A DNA stretch of 64,000 nucleotides from Streptomyces sp. XY006. GTDB lineage: Bacteria > Actinomycetota > Actinomycetes > Streptomycetales > Streptomycetaceae. The translations under genes were made by a program, and so were the position numbers. The notes under the pieces were generated by a model. The model was given only the letters and a program-made list of their open reading frames with translations. It made no database searches and was not told the origin of the DNA. Below, piece by piece: positions 35,056-43,216 of the stretch. The stretch spans positions 154,182-218,181 of the forward strand of contig NZ_NOKT01000014.1 of NCBI RefSeq assembly GCF_002237655.1. Reading direction: 5' to 3'. Every line of letters begins with the position of its first letter. Within the stretch, counting starts at the first letter, position 1.

Positions 35056-35265
35056 ATGGTTCAGATGGTGCGGGCACGGCTGCGGGTCCTGGTGCGCGGG
35101 ATGCGTGCGGCGCGGCGGGACGCGGGGATGGTCACCTCGGAGTATGCGACGGGGATCGTGGCGGCCGTGGCGTTCGCGGTGGTGCTCTACAAGGTCGTCA
35201 CGAGCGGGGCGGTCAGTTCGGAGCTGCAGAGCATCGTGAAGGAAGCCCTCAATGCGCGGATGTGA
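35056..35265 (+). CDS. DUF4244 Flp-pilin-like protein
   Basis: 69 residues. A basic leader ends in DAG, then MVTSEYATGIVAAVAFAVVL: glycine at -1, glutamate at +5 and tyrosine at +6, exactly the class III (Flp) prepilin cleavage pattern, followed by one hydrophobic helix. It is the likely major pilin of this Tad-like system. The ATG at 35056 follows GGGGGTTGAG; a longer frame upstream runs through the A-rich repeat and is rejected. No prepilin peptidase gene is in the window. Confidence 0.9.
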   Translation: MVQMVRARLRVLVRGMRAARRDAGMVTSEYATGIVAAVAFAVVLYKVVTSGAVSSELQSIVKEALNARM

Positions 35266-35611
35266 TCGGCGCGGGGACCGGGGGTTCGTGACGGCGGAGT
35301 CGGCCGTGGTGCTGCCCGTGCTGGTGATGTTCGCGATGGCACTGGTGTGGGGTCTGCTGGTCGTGGCCGCGCAGATCCAGTGCGTCGACGCGGCGCGGAC
35401 GGGTGCGCGTGCGGCGGCCCGGCAGGACCCGCCCGGCGCGGTGGTGCGGCTGGCCCGGGAGGCGGCGCCGCCGGGCGCGAAGGTGACGGTGAGCCGGGAC
35501 GCGGAGCACGTGCGGGTGGTGGTCGTGGCCGAGCCGCCGGTGCTGCGCGGGCTGTCGTTCGCGGTGCGCGAGGAGGCCGTGGCGGCTGTGGAGGAGGCGG
35601 TGGGCACATGA
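35252..35611 (+). CDS. TadE family pseudopilin
   Basis: 119 residues. GFVTAESAVVLPVLVMFAMA gives Gly then Glu at +5 and a single membrane helix, the TadE prepilin pattern. The rest (CVDAARTGARAAARQ, VTVSRDAEHVRVVVVAE) is the soluble pseudopilin body. It overlaps the DUF4244 gene by 14 bases and the next gene by four. Minor pilin or assembly component at the cell surface. Confidence 0.9.
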   Translation: MRGCDRRGDRGFVTAESAVVLPVLVMFAMALVWGLLVVAAQIQCVDAARTGARAAARQDPPGAVVRLAREAAPPGAKVTVSRDAEHVRVVVVAEPPVLRGLSFAVREEAVAAVEEAVGT

Positions 35612-36039
35612 AACGTCCGTCGCGCGCCGCCCCCGACCAGGGGTCAGCCACGGTCTGGAGCGTGGGAGCGATCGCGGTCCTGTGTGTGGTGTTCGGTGTC
35701 GTCCTCGCGCTGGGACAGGCCGTCGTGGTCCGGCACCGGGCGGCGGGCGGAGCGGACCTCGCGGCGCTGGCGGCGGCGGACCACTGGGCCGAGGGCGGTC
35801 CGGCGGCCTGCGCCCGCGCCGGCCGGGTGGCCCGGGCCCAGGGTGTGCGACTGGTGCGGTGCGAGGTCGCCGGGGAGATCTCGGATGTGACGGCGGCTTC
35901 CGGACGGGGGCCGTTCACGGCGCAGGTCAGGGCGAGGGCCGGTCCTCCGACAGCACCTCTGGATCTCCCGGCCGTGAGCCCTGGCCACCGGGCGGATGCC
36001 CCACCCGGACCTCCGGCGGCCGCTCTGCCTCTGCCGTGA
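35608..36039 (+). CDS. Rv3654c-like TadE-related protein
   Basis: 143 residues. DQGSATVWSVGAIAVLCVVF resembles the TadE leader but has Trp rather than Glu at +5, so ordinary prepilin cleavage is doubtful. GGADLAALAAADHWAEGG and LVRCEVAGEISDV match the actinobacterial Rv3654c family in the same helicase-secretion neighbourhood. The last 35 residues are Pro/Ala-rich and probably drifted. It overlaps TadE by four bases and ends the operon, convergent with the helicase gene. Confidence 0.88.
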   Translation: MKRPSRAAPDQGSATVWSVGAIAVLCVVFGVVLALGQAVVVRHRAAGGADLAALAAADHWAEGGPAACARAGRVARAQGVRLVRCEVAGEISDVTAASGRGPFTAQVRARAGPPTAPLDLPAVSPGHRADAPPGPPAAALPLP

Positions 36040-36112
36040 CCCGCGGTGGACGCTCTGCCGTCACCTCCGGCGGTGCTCCATCCACCTCCGGCGGTTCCTC
36101 CGCCGCCACTCT

Positions 36113-38608
36113 TCACTCTCCCGTCGGCTGCCCCGCCCCCTCCTCCGTCGGCTGCTTCTCCTCCGGTGCCCCCTCCAGCAGCACCGTGAGGAGGCGTACC
36201 GCCCCCCTCTTGTGCAGTGGGTCGTTGCCGTTGCCGCACTTGGGGGACTGGATGCAGGACGGGCAGCCGGCGTCGCACTCGCAGGAGGCGATGGCCTGGC
36301 GGGTGGCGGTCAGCCAGCTGCGGGCGGTGTGGAAGGCGCGCTCCGCGAAGCCCGCGCCGCCGGGATGGCCGTCGTAGACGAAGACCGTGGGCAGGAGCGT
36401 GTCGGGGTGGAGGGGGATCGACACGCCGCCGATGTCCCAGCGGTCGCAGGTCGCGAAGAGGGGCAGCAGGCCGATGGAGGCGTGCTCGGCGGCGTGCAGG
36501 GAGCCGCCGAGGATCTCCGGGCCGATCCGGGCCCGGTCCAGCTGGTCCTCGGTGACGGTCCACCACACGGCCCGGGTGCGCAGTGTGCGGGGCGGGAGGT
36601 CGAGCTTGGTCTCGCCCAGGACCTCACCGGTCATGAGCCGGCGGCGCAGGAAGGAGACGACCTGGTTGGTGACCTCGACGGATCCGTAGCACAGGCGGCC
36701 GTCGCCCCAGGGGATCTCGACGTCGGTCTCCAGGACGGAGATGGCCGTCGTGTCGCGGGCGACGGTGGAGTAGGGCGGGGATGCCTCTTCGACGAGGGCG
36801 ACGGAGTCGTCGAGGTCCAGGGACCGCACGAGGTAGGTGCGGCCCTGGTGGAGGTGGACCGCTCCCTCGTGCACCGTCGAGTGCGCGGCGCCGGCGTCGA
36901 CCGTGCCGAGCAGCCGGCCCGTGCCGGACTCGACGACCTGGACCGGGCGCCCGCCCTCACCGCGGATGTCGGTCAGGTCGGCGGCGCGCTCGCGGCGGGT
37001 CCAGTGCCAGGCCTTGGTGCGGCGGCGCAGCAGCTTCGCCGCCTCCAGCTGGGGCAGCAGGCCCTCGCTGGCCGGGCCGAACAGGTCGAGGTCCTCGTCC
37101 GTCAGGGGCAGCTCGGCGGCTGCGGCACACAGGTGCGGGGCGAGCACGTAGGGGTTGTCCGGGTCGAGGACCGTGGACTCGACGGGCTGGTCGAAGAGGG
37201 CCTCGGGGTGGTGGACGAGGAAGGTGTCCAGGGGGTCGTCGCGGGCGACCAGGACGGCCAGGGCGCCCTGCCCGGCCCGCCCGGCCCGGCCGGCCTGCTG
37301 CCACAGGGAGGCGCGTGTGCCCGGGTAGCCGGCGATGACGACGGCGTCGAGGCCGGAGATGTCGATGCCGAGTTCGAGGGCGTTCGTCGCGGCGAGGCCC
37401 AGCAGTTCACCCGAATGGAGGGCGCGTTCGAGTGCGCGGCGTTCTTCCGGGAGATAGCCGCCCCGGTACGCCGCGACACGCCGGGCCAGCGACCGGTCGA
37501 CCTCGGCCAGCCGCTCCTGGGAGATGACGGCGATCAGCTCGGCGCCGCGCCGGGACCGGACGAAGGCGACCGAGCGCACGCCCTGCACGGCGAGGTCGGT
37601 CAGCAGGTCGGCGGCCTCGGCGGTGGCCGTGCGGCGGACGGGGGCGCCCTTCTCGCCGTGCAGCTCGGTCAGCGGCGGCTCCCAGAGGGCGAACACCAGT
37701 TCACCGCGTGGGGAGGCGTCGTCGGCGACCTCGACGACCGGCAGGCCGGTGAGGCGGCGGGCGGCCACCGCGGGCTCGGCGGCGGTGGCGGAGGCCAGCA
37801 GGAACACGGGCGAGGCGCCGTAGCGGGCGCACAGGCGGCGCAGGCGGCGCAGCACCTGCGCGACGTGCGAGCCGAAGACGCCGCGGTAGGTGTGGCACTC
37901 GTCGATGACGACGTACCTCAGCGACTTCAGGAAGGAGGACCAGCGGGGGTGGGACGGCAGGATGCCGCGGTGCAGCATGTCCGGGTTGGTCAGCACGTAG
38001 TTGGCGTACTGGCGGATCCATTCGCGTTCCTCGAACGGAGTGTCGCCGTCGTACACGGCGGCGCGCACCGAATGGCCCAAAGGATGTGAAAGTTCCTTCA
38101 CTGAGCGGCACTGATCCGCCGCGAGGGCCTTGGTGGGGGCCAGGTAGAGGGTGGTCGCGCCGCGGCCGTTCGGGGCCTCGGCGCCGTCCAGGAGGGCGGA
38201 CAGGACGGGCACGAGATACGCCAGGGACTTGCCGGAGGCCGTGCCGGTGGCGACGACGACCGAGTCGCCGTCCAGGGCGTGCTCCGCCGCGCGGGCCTGG
38301 TGGGCCCAGGGATGTTCGATTCCGGCGGCCTGCACGGCCGAGACGACCTCGGCCCGGATCCGGTCCGGCCAGACGGCATGCCGACCCGTCCGCGGGGGCA
38401 AGTGCTCCGTATGAGTAATGCGCGAAGCCCTGCTCGGACCGGACGCGAGCCGGTCCAGGACCGCGCCCGGCGCGGGCCGGGAGGCGGGGTCCGTCGGGGT
38501 TCGATCGGATCGGTGATTCTTGGCCATCGGCACCGAGTGTGTCACTGGCGTGACGGACAATGGAGCCAAGGCGTCGTGCACGCCTGCCGGTAAGTGATTG
38601 AATGCCAT
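36113..38608 (-). CDS. DEAD/DEAH-box helicase of the Tad neighbourhood
   Basis: 831 residues from the ATG at 38608. Motif I is ATGTASGKS, motif II DECH (VVIDECHTYRG), motif III ASATAAEP, motif VI QQAGRAGRAGQ. A C-terminal DUF1998-type zinc region contains four cysteines (SCECDAGCPSCIQSPKCGNG). This is the DECH-helicase that accompanies actinobacterial Tad genes; the function is probably DNA repair or RNA remodelling (MrfA/YprA-like). The start is uncertain: ATG 38527 is the alternative, and neither has a strong ribosome site. It diverges from bldG. Confidence 0.9.
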   Translation of the reverse strand: MAFNHLPAGVHDALAPLSVTPVTHSVPMAKNHRSDRTPTDPASRPAPGAVLDRLASGPSRASRITHTEHLPPRTGRHAVWPDRIRAEVVSAVQAAGIEHPWAHQARAAEHALDGDSVVVATGTASGKSLAYLVPVLSALLDGAEAPNGRGATTLYLAPTKALAADQCRSVKELSHPLGHSVRAAVYDGDTPFEEREWIRQYANYVLTNPDMLHRGILPSHPRWSSFLKSLRYVVIDECHTYRGVFGSHVAQVLRRLRRLCARYGASPVFLLASATAAEPAVAARRLTGLPVVEVADDASPRGELVFALWEPPLTELHGEKGAPVRRTATAEAADLLTDLAVQGVRSVAFVRSRRGAELIAVISQERLAEVDRSLARRVAAYRGGYLPEERRALERALHSGELLGLAATNALELGIDISGLDAVVIAGYPGTRASLWQQAGRAGRAGQGALAVLVARDDPLDTFLVHHPEALFDQPVESTVLDPDNPYVLAPHLCAAAAELPLTDEDLDLFGPASEGLLPQLEAAKLLRRRTKAWHWTRRERAADLTDIRGEGGRPVQVVESGTGRLLGTVDAGAAHSTVHEGAVHLHQGRTYLVRSLDLDDSVALVEEASPPYSTVARDTTAISVLETDVEIPWGDGRLCYGSVEVTNQVVSFLRRRLMTGEVLGETKLDLPPRTLRTRAVWWTVTEDQLDRARIGPEILGGSLHAAEHASIGLLPLFATCDRWDIGGVSIPLHPDTLLPTVFVYDGHPGGAGFAERAFHTARSWLTATRQAIASCECDAGCPSCIQSPKCGNGNDPLHKRGAVRLLTVLLEGAPEEKQPTEEGAGQPTGE

Positions 38609-38687
38609 CGCGGCTGGCGAAGCGTCCAAGGGCTGAAGCCGAGATGCCCCAAGGGCGACCGCTCGATAGCAAGGTGCTGGAGGATCC

Positions 38688-39029
38688 GTGGACCTGTCCC
38701 TGTCGACCGAGACCATGGGCGATCGCACGATCGTCAGGGTCGGTGGCGAAATCGACGTATATACCGCGCCCAAGCTGCGCGAGCAGTTGGTCGAGCTGGT
38801 GAACGACGGCAGTTTCCACCTTGTCGTCGACATGGAGGGCGTGGACTTCCTCGACTCCACCGGGCTCGGCGTGCTGGTCGGCGGCCTGAAGCGTGTGCGA
38901 GCCCATGAGGGCTCCCTGCGCCTGGTCTGCAACCAGGAGCGCATTCTGAAGATCTTCCGCATCACCGGCCTCACCAAGGTGTTCCCGATTCACACCTCGG
39001 TCGAGGAAGCGGTTGCGGCCACCGACTGA
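38688..39029 (+). CDS. bldG: anti-sigma factor antagonist BldG
   Basis: 113 residues, exactly the length I recall for BldG. A STAS domain with phosphorylation-site Ser57 in VDFLDSTGLGVLVGGL. BldG is released from or binds anti-sigma factors according to its phosphorylation state and is essential for aerial hyphae and antibiotic production. The start is GTG at 38688 with GGAGG upstream. The next gene, 134 bp on, encodes the partner ATP-binding anti-sigma factor; both are known to be co-transcribed. Confidence 0.97.
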   Translation: MDLSLSTETMGDRTIVRVGGEIDVYTAPKLREQLVELVNDGSFHLVVDMEGVDFLDSTGLGVLVGGLKRVRAHEGSLRLVCNQERILKIFRITGLTKVFPIHTSVEEAVAATD

Positions 39030-39163
39030 GACCGGTCCCGGGCCCCGTGCCCGGGCCCGGCCGCGGTGCGGCACGAGTTCGACAGTAGTGAAGACCGAGG
39101 GGGCCCGGGCTTTCGGCGGCCCGGAGCCCCTCGACAGCACGCCCGTAGTTGCGAGGGGGATGC

Positions 39164-39592
39164 ATGGCCACCGTTGAGCTCCGCTTCAGCGCGCTGCCCG
39201 AGCATGTCAGGACCGCCCGGCTGGTGGCGGCGGCGGTGGCGCGCAGGGCCGGAGTGGACGAGGCCGTCCTCGACGAGGTCAGGCTCGCTGTCGGCGAGGC
39301 CTGCACACGGGCCGTCGGACTGCACCAGCTGGGCGGCATCTCCGCACCGGTGAAGGTGCTGCTGATCGAGGAGGAGAAGCAGTTCTCCATCGAGGTCGGC
39401 GACGAAGCCCCGCACGCGGTGCCCGGTGACCGTGCCGGCGCGGGCGATCCCGACACGGAGGCCGAGGAGGACGAGATGGGCCTCGCGGTCATCAGCGGCC
39501 TCGTCGACGACGTGGAGGTCAGCGCGGGGGAGCACGGCGGATCGATCAAGATGACGTGGCCGACCACGCCTCCGCCGACGATCCTGGTCTGA
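39164..39592 (+). CDS. ATP-binding anti-sigma factor, BldG partner
   Basis: 142 residues. An HATPase-type (SpoIIAB/RsbW-like) fold: LDEVRLAVGEACTRAVGLH holds the N-box and EEDEMGLAVISGLVDDV the G1/G2 region. In S. coelicolor the adjacent gene (SCO3548) product binds BldG. The asparagine of the N-box is replaced (VGEACTRAV), which may affect Mg-ATP binding and kinase activity. GAGGGGG directly precedes the ATG at 39164. Confidence 0.9.
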   Translation: MATVELRFSALPEHVRTARLVAAAVARRAGVDEAVLDEVRLAVGEACTRAVGLHQLGGISAPVKVLLIEEEKQFSIEVGDEAPHAVPGDRAGAGDPDTEAEEDEMGLAVISGLVDDVEVSAGEHGGSIKMTWPTTPPPTILV

Positions 39593-39619
39593 ACCGGCCA
39601 CCGCGCACACCGTTCCACC

Positions 39620-39647
39620 CGAAGGGCCCCACCCGTGGGGCCCTTCG
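39620..39647 (+). terminator. terminator of the bldG operon
   Basis: A perfect 12-bp stem (39620-39631 with 39636-39647) with loop CCCG, 27 bases after the anti-sigma stop. Confidence 0.85.
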
Positions 39648-39700
39648 TCATGTGCGGGTGTCAGTGCTCGCCTTTACAGTAGTTCCTGTGCCGTTCATCG

Positions 39701-39716
39701 CGTGAATTCGTTCACG
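39701..39716. promoter_or_regulatory. CRP-type palindrome upstream of hppA
   Basis: CGTGAATTCGTTCACG is a perfect palindrome and fits the general CRP consensus GTGA-N6-TCAC. It lies 151 bp before the hppA start in an AT-rich leader; TAGAAT at about 39819 is a likely -10 box. It lacks the G of the Streptomyces GTG-N6-GNCAC form. Confidence 0.5.
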
Positions 39717-39866
39717 ATCATTCGCGTGCTCCACGGTCGCGTCAGAATGCTTTCAGGGCATTACTTCAGCAGGCCAATTCCGTTTATCGCGCTCTGTTTT
39801 GATCAGGTTCCGGTACCTAGAATCCCGTCCACATCTTGAGCTCAGCCCAAGCGTCAAGGAGGACGA

Positions 39867-42272
39867 ATGGCGGGGCTTTCTCTCTCACAACAGTCGGGCC
39901 AACCCACAGATCTCGCAGCCGCCGTACTGACCGATGGCAACCGCGTCCTCGTCGTGGTCATCGCGGTCGTGGCACTGGCGGCACTAGCGGTCGCGGGCGT
40001 CCTGGTGCGCCAGGTCCTCGCGGCCGGTGAGGGCACCGACAGCATGAAGAAGATCGCGGCCGCGGTCCAGGAAGGCGCCAACGCCTATCTGGCACGCCAG
40101 CTGCGCACGCTCGGCGTATTCGCCGTGGTCGTGTTCTTCCTGCTCATGCTGCTGCCTGCGGACGACTGGAATCAGCGGGCCGGACGGTCGGTGTTCTTCC
40201 TGATCGGAGCGGCGTTCTCGGCGGCCACCGGCTATATCGGCATGTGGCTCGCCGTGCGCAGCAATGTGCGGGTCGCCGCGGCGGCCCGCGAGGCCACTCC
40301 GGCGGCGGGCGAGCCGGAAAAGGATCTGACCGCCGTCTCGCACAAAGCGATGAAGATCGCATTTCGCACCGGCGGCGTGGTCGGCATGTTCACGGTGGGT
40401 CTCGGCCTGCTGGGCGCGGCCTGCGTGGTGCTGGTGTACGCGGCCGACGCGCCGAAGGTGCTGGAGGGCTTCGGTCTCGGTGCCGCGCTGATCGCGATGT
40501 TCATGAGGGTCGGCGGCGGCATCTTCACCAAGGCCGCCGACGTCGGCGCCGACCTGGTCGGCAAGGTCGAGCAGGGCATTCCGGAGGACGATCCGCGCAA
40601 TGCCGCGACCATCGCCGACAACGTGGGCGACAACGTCGGCGACTGCGCGGGCATGGCGGCCGACCTCTTCGAGTCGTACGCCGTGACGCTGGTGGCCGCG
40701 CTGATCCTGGGCTCGGCGGCCTTCGGCGACGCGGGGCTCGGCTTCCCGCTGCTGGTGCCGGCCATCGGTGTGGTCACGGCGATGATCGGCATCTTCGCGG
40801 TGGCGCCGAGGCGTTCCGACCGCAGCGGCATGAGCGCGATCAACCGCGGGTTCTTCATCTCCGCGGTGATCTCGCTGGTGCTGGTGGCGGTGGCCGTGTT
40901 CGTCTATCTGCCGGGGAAGTACTCGGAGCTGGACGGCGTCACCGACGCGGCGATCCAGGGCAAGGACGGCGACCCGCGGATCCTGGCGCTCGTCGCGGTG
41001 GCGATCGGCATCGTGCTGGCCGCCCTGATCCAGCAACTGACCGGCTATTTCACGGAGACCTCCCGCCGGCCCGTGCGGGACATCGGCAAGACCTCGCTCA
41101 CCGGCCCGGCCACCGTCGTCCTCGCCGGTATCTCCGTCGGTCTCGAATCGGCCGTCTACACCGCCCTGTTGATCGGTCTGGGCGTGTACGGAGCGTTCCT
41201 GCTCGGCGGTACGTCGATCATGCTGGCGCTGTTCGCGGTGGCGCTGGCCGGCACCGGCCTGCTCACCACGGTCGGTGTGATCGTCGCGATGGACACCTTC
41301 GGGCCGGTTTCCGACAACGCGCAGGGCATCGCGGAGATGTCCGGTGACGTCGAGGGCGCGGGCGCGCAGGTGCTCACCAACCTGGACGCGGTCGGCAACA
41401 CCACCAAGGCGATCACCAAGGGCATCGCGATCGCCACGGCCGTGCTCGCGGCGGCGGCGCTGTTCGGGTCGTACCGCGACGCGATCTTCACGGGCGCGCG
41501 GGACGTGGGCGAGAAGCTCAGCGGCGAGGGCGCGCCCATGAGCCTGATGATGGACATCTCGCAGCCCAACAACCTCGTGGGTCTCATCGCGGGCGCCGCG
41601 GTCGTCTTCCTCTTCTCGGGGCTGGCGATCAACGCCGTGTCGCGGTCGGCGGGTTCCGTGGTCTTCGAGGTGCGGCGGCAGTTCCGCGAGAAGCCCGGGA
41701 TCATGGACTACAGCGAGAAACCGGAGTACGGCAAGGTCGTCGACATCTGTACGAAGGACGCGCTGCGGGAGCTCGCCACCCCGGGTCTGCTGGCCGTGAT
41801 GGCGCCCATCTTCATCGGGTTCACGCTCGGCGTGGGCGCGCTCGGCGCGTTCCTGGCGGGCGCGATCGGCACGGGCACGCTCATGGCGGTGTTCCTCGCC
41901 AACTCCGGTGGCGCCTGGGACAACGCCAAGAAGCTCGTCGAGGACGGCCATCACGGCGGCAAGGGCAGCGAGGCGCACGCGGCGACCGTGATCGGCGACA
42001 CCGTCGGCGACCCCTTCAAGGACACCGCCGGCCCCGCGATCAACCCGCTGCTGAAGGTCATGAACCTGGTCGCGCTGCTCATCGCGCCCGCGGTGATCAA
42101 GTTCTCCTACGGCCCGGACAAGAGCGTGGGGGTGCGGATCCTGGTCGCGGTCCTCTCGTTCCTGGTGATCGCCGGGGCGGTGTACGTGTCAAAGCGGCGC
42201 GGAATCGCCATGGGTGACGAAGGCAACGCCGAGCCGAAGCCCAAGTCGGCCGATCCGGCGGTGGTTTCGTAG
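39867..42272 (+). CDS. hppA: K+-insensitive H+-pumping pyrophosphatase
   Basis: 801 residues with about sixteen membrane segments. The substrate loop DVGADLVGKVE is followed by the metal-binding DNVGDNVGDCAGMAADLFESY, and a second set lies near the C-terminus (GDTVGDPFKDTAGPAINP). GNTTKAITKG has Lys where potassium-dependent enzymes have Ala, so this is the K+-independent type. It uses pyrophosphate to pump protons. The ATG at 39867 has AAGGAGG upstream. Monocistronic, with terminators on both sides. Confidence 0.96.
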   Translation: MAGLSLSQQSGQPTDLAAAVLTDGNRVLVVVIAVVALAALAVAGVLVRQVLAAGEGTDSMKKIAAAVQEGANAYLARQLRTLGVFAVVVFFLLMLLPADDWNQRAGRSVFFLIGAAFSAATGYIGMWLAVRSNVRVAAAAREATPAAGEPEKDLTAVSHKAMKIAFRTGGVVGMFTVGLGLLGAACVVLVYAADAPKVLEGFGLGAALIAMFMRVGGGIFTKAADVGADLVGKVEQGIPEDDPRNAATIADNVGDNVGDCAGMAADLFESYAVTLVAALILGSAAFGDAGLGFPLLVPAIGVVTAMIGIFAVAPRRSDRSGMSAINRGFFISAVISLVLVAVAVFVYLPGKYSELDGVTDAAIQGKDGDPRILALVAVAIGIVLAALIQQLTGYFTETSRRPVRDIGKTSLTGPATVVLAGISVGLESAVYTALLIGLGVYGAFLLGGTSIMLALFAVALAGTGLLTTVGVIVAMDTFGPVSDNAQGIAEMSGDVEGAGAQVLTNLDAVGNTTKAITKGIAIATAVLAAAALFGSYRDAIFTGARDVGEKLSGEGAPMSLMMDISQPNNLVGLIAGAAVVFLFSGLAINAVSRSAGSVVFEVRRQFREKPGIMDYSEKPEYGKVVDICTKDALRELATPGLLAVMAPIFIGFTLGVGALGAFLAGAIGTGTLMAVFLANSGGAWDNAKKLVEDGHHGGKGSEAHAATVIGDTVGDPFKDTAGPAINPLLKVMNLVALLIAPAVIKFSYGPDKSVGVRILVAVLSFLVIAGAVYVSKRRGIAMGDEGNAEPKPKSADPAVVS

Positions 42273-42300
42273 GGAGGTTCGAGGAGCCCCAGCTCAAGGT

Positions 42301-42338
42301 GCGGGCGGGCGGTGCGCGTTGGCGCGTCGCCCGCCCGC
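42301..42338 (+). terminator. hppA terminator
   Basis: GCGGGCGGGCG at 42301-42311 pairs perfectly with 42328-42338, and an inner TGCGCG/GCGC stem extends it; TCTGTCT follows. Confidence 0.8.
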
Positions 42339-42483
42339 TCTGTCTGGGTGGACGATCACGCGTGAGCCTTCTCTCTCTTGGTGCAAAAGGTTACAAAAAG
42401 GTCTTAATAGGCGTTCGACGTGCGGTTGCCGTGCATCCGGCGTGTAAGTTCCGGGGCCGAGAGCCATGGAAGGGACCAAACCG

Positions 42484-43056
42484 GTGAACAAGAAGCTCGC
42501 GGCCGCACTGTCCGGCGGTGCGGTACTGGTACTGGCGCTGTCGGGCTGCGGCGGCGACGACGGCAACGAGAAGCTGGACTCCTGGGCCAAGCAGGTCTGC
42601 GACGCCGTGCAGCCGCAGGCGAAGAAGATCGAGTCGGCCAATGCCGCGATCCAGAAGGAGACCTCCGACAACAGCACGCCGGAGGACGTCCAGAAGACCG
42701 ACGCCCAGGCCTTCCAGGACATGTCCGACGCCTACAAGGCGATCGGGAGCGCGGTGGACAAGGCCGGGGCGCCGGACGTCGAGAACGGTGAGAAGAAGCA
42801 GCAGGACGCGGTCAAGGAGCTCAACTCGATCTCCGCGTCCTACGCCTCCCTGAAGAAGCAGGTCGACGGGCTCGACACGAAGGACCAGGGCAAGTTCGCC
42901 GACGGCCTCAAGGACATCGCCACCGAGCTCGACAAGCTGAGCAAGAGCGGCAACGACGCCCTGCGGAACCTGGAGGAGGGCGAGGTCGGCCAGGCGATGG
43001 CCCGGCAGCCGAGCTGCAAGGCGGCCACGGCGTCGGCGGGCGCGACGCAGAGCTGA
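42484..43056 (+). CDS. small secreted lipoprotein
   Basis: 190 residues from GTG 42484, which has GGAAGGGA upstream. The signal peptide ends at lipobox ALSGC. The mature part is hydrophilic and probably an all-helical bundle with heptad-like pattern (VKELNSISASYASLKKQVDG, FADGLKDIATELDKLSKSGN) and two further cysteines (QVCDAV and PSCKAA) that could form a disulphide. I do not recognise a named family beyond streptomycete small secreted proteins. Function unknown. The AT-richer upstream stretch 42390-42440 probably holds its own promoter. Confidence 0.88.
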   Translation: MNKKLAAALSGGAVLVLALSGCGGDDGNEKLDSWAKQVCDAVQPQAKKIESANAAIQKETSDNSTPEDVQKTDAQAFQDMSDAYKAIGSAVDKAGAPDVENGEKKQQDAVKELNSISASYASLKKQVDGLDTKDQGKFADGLKDIATELDKLSKSGNDALRNLEEGEVGQAMARQPSCKAATASAGATQS

Positions 43057-43216
43057 GCGGCCGAGCGGCCGAACGAGGTCCCGCCTCACGCCGTGAGGGG
43101 GGCCTCGGCCGTATCCGCGCCCCGGCGCGGGCGGGGGCACGGGCACGTGCGGCGGCGTCCCCGGCCGCCACGACACGGGCACGTGCGAGGGCGCCCCCGG
43201 CCGCCACAATGGGGGC

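Noticed and set aside
30820..35607. A 1595-codon frame antisense to the Tad operon
   Set aside because: Pro/Ala/Arg/Ser low-complexity translation typical of an antisense shadow in GC-rich DNA.
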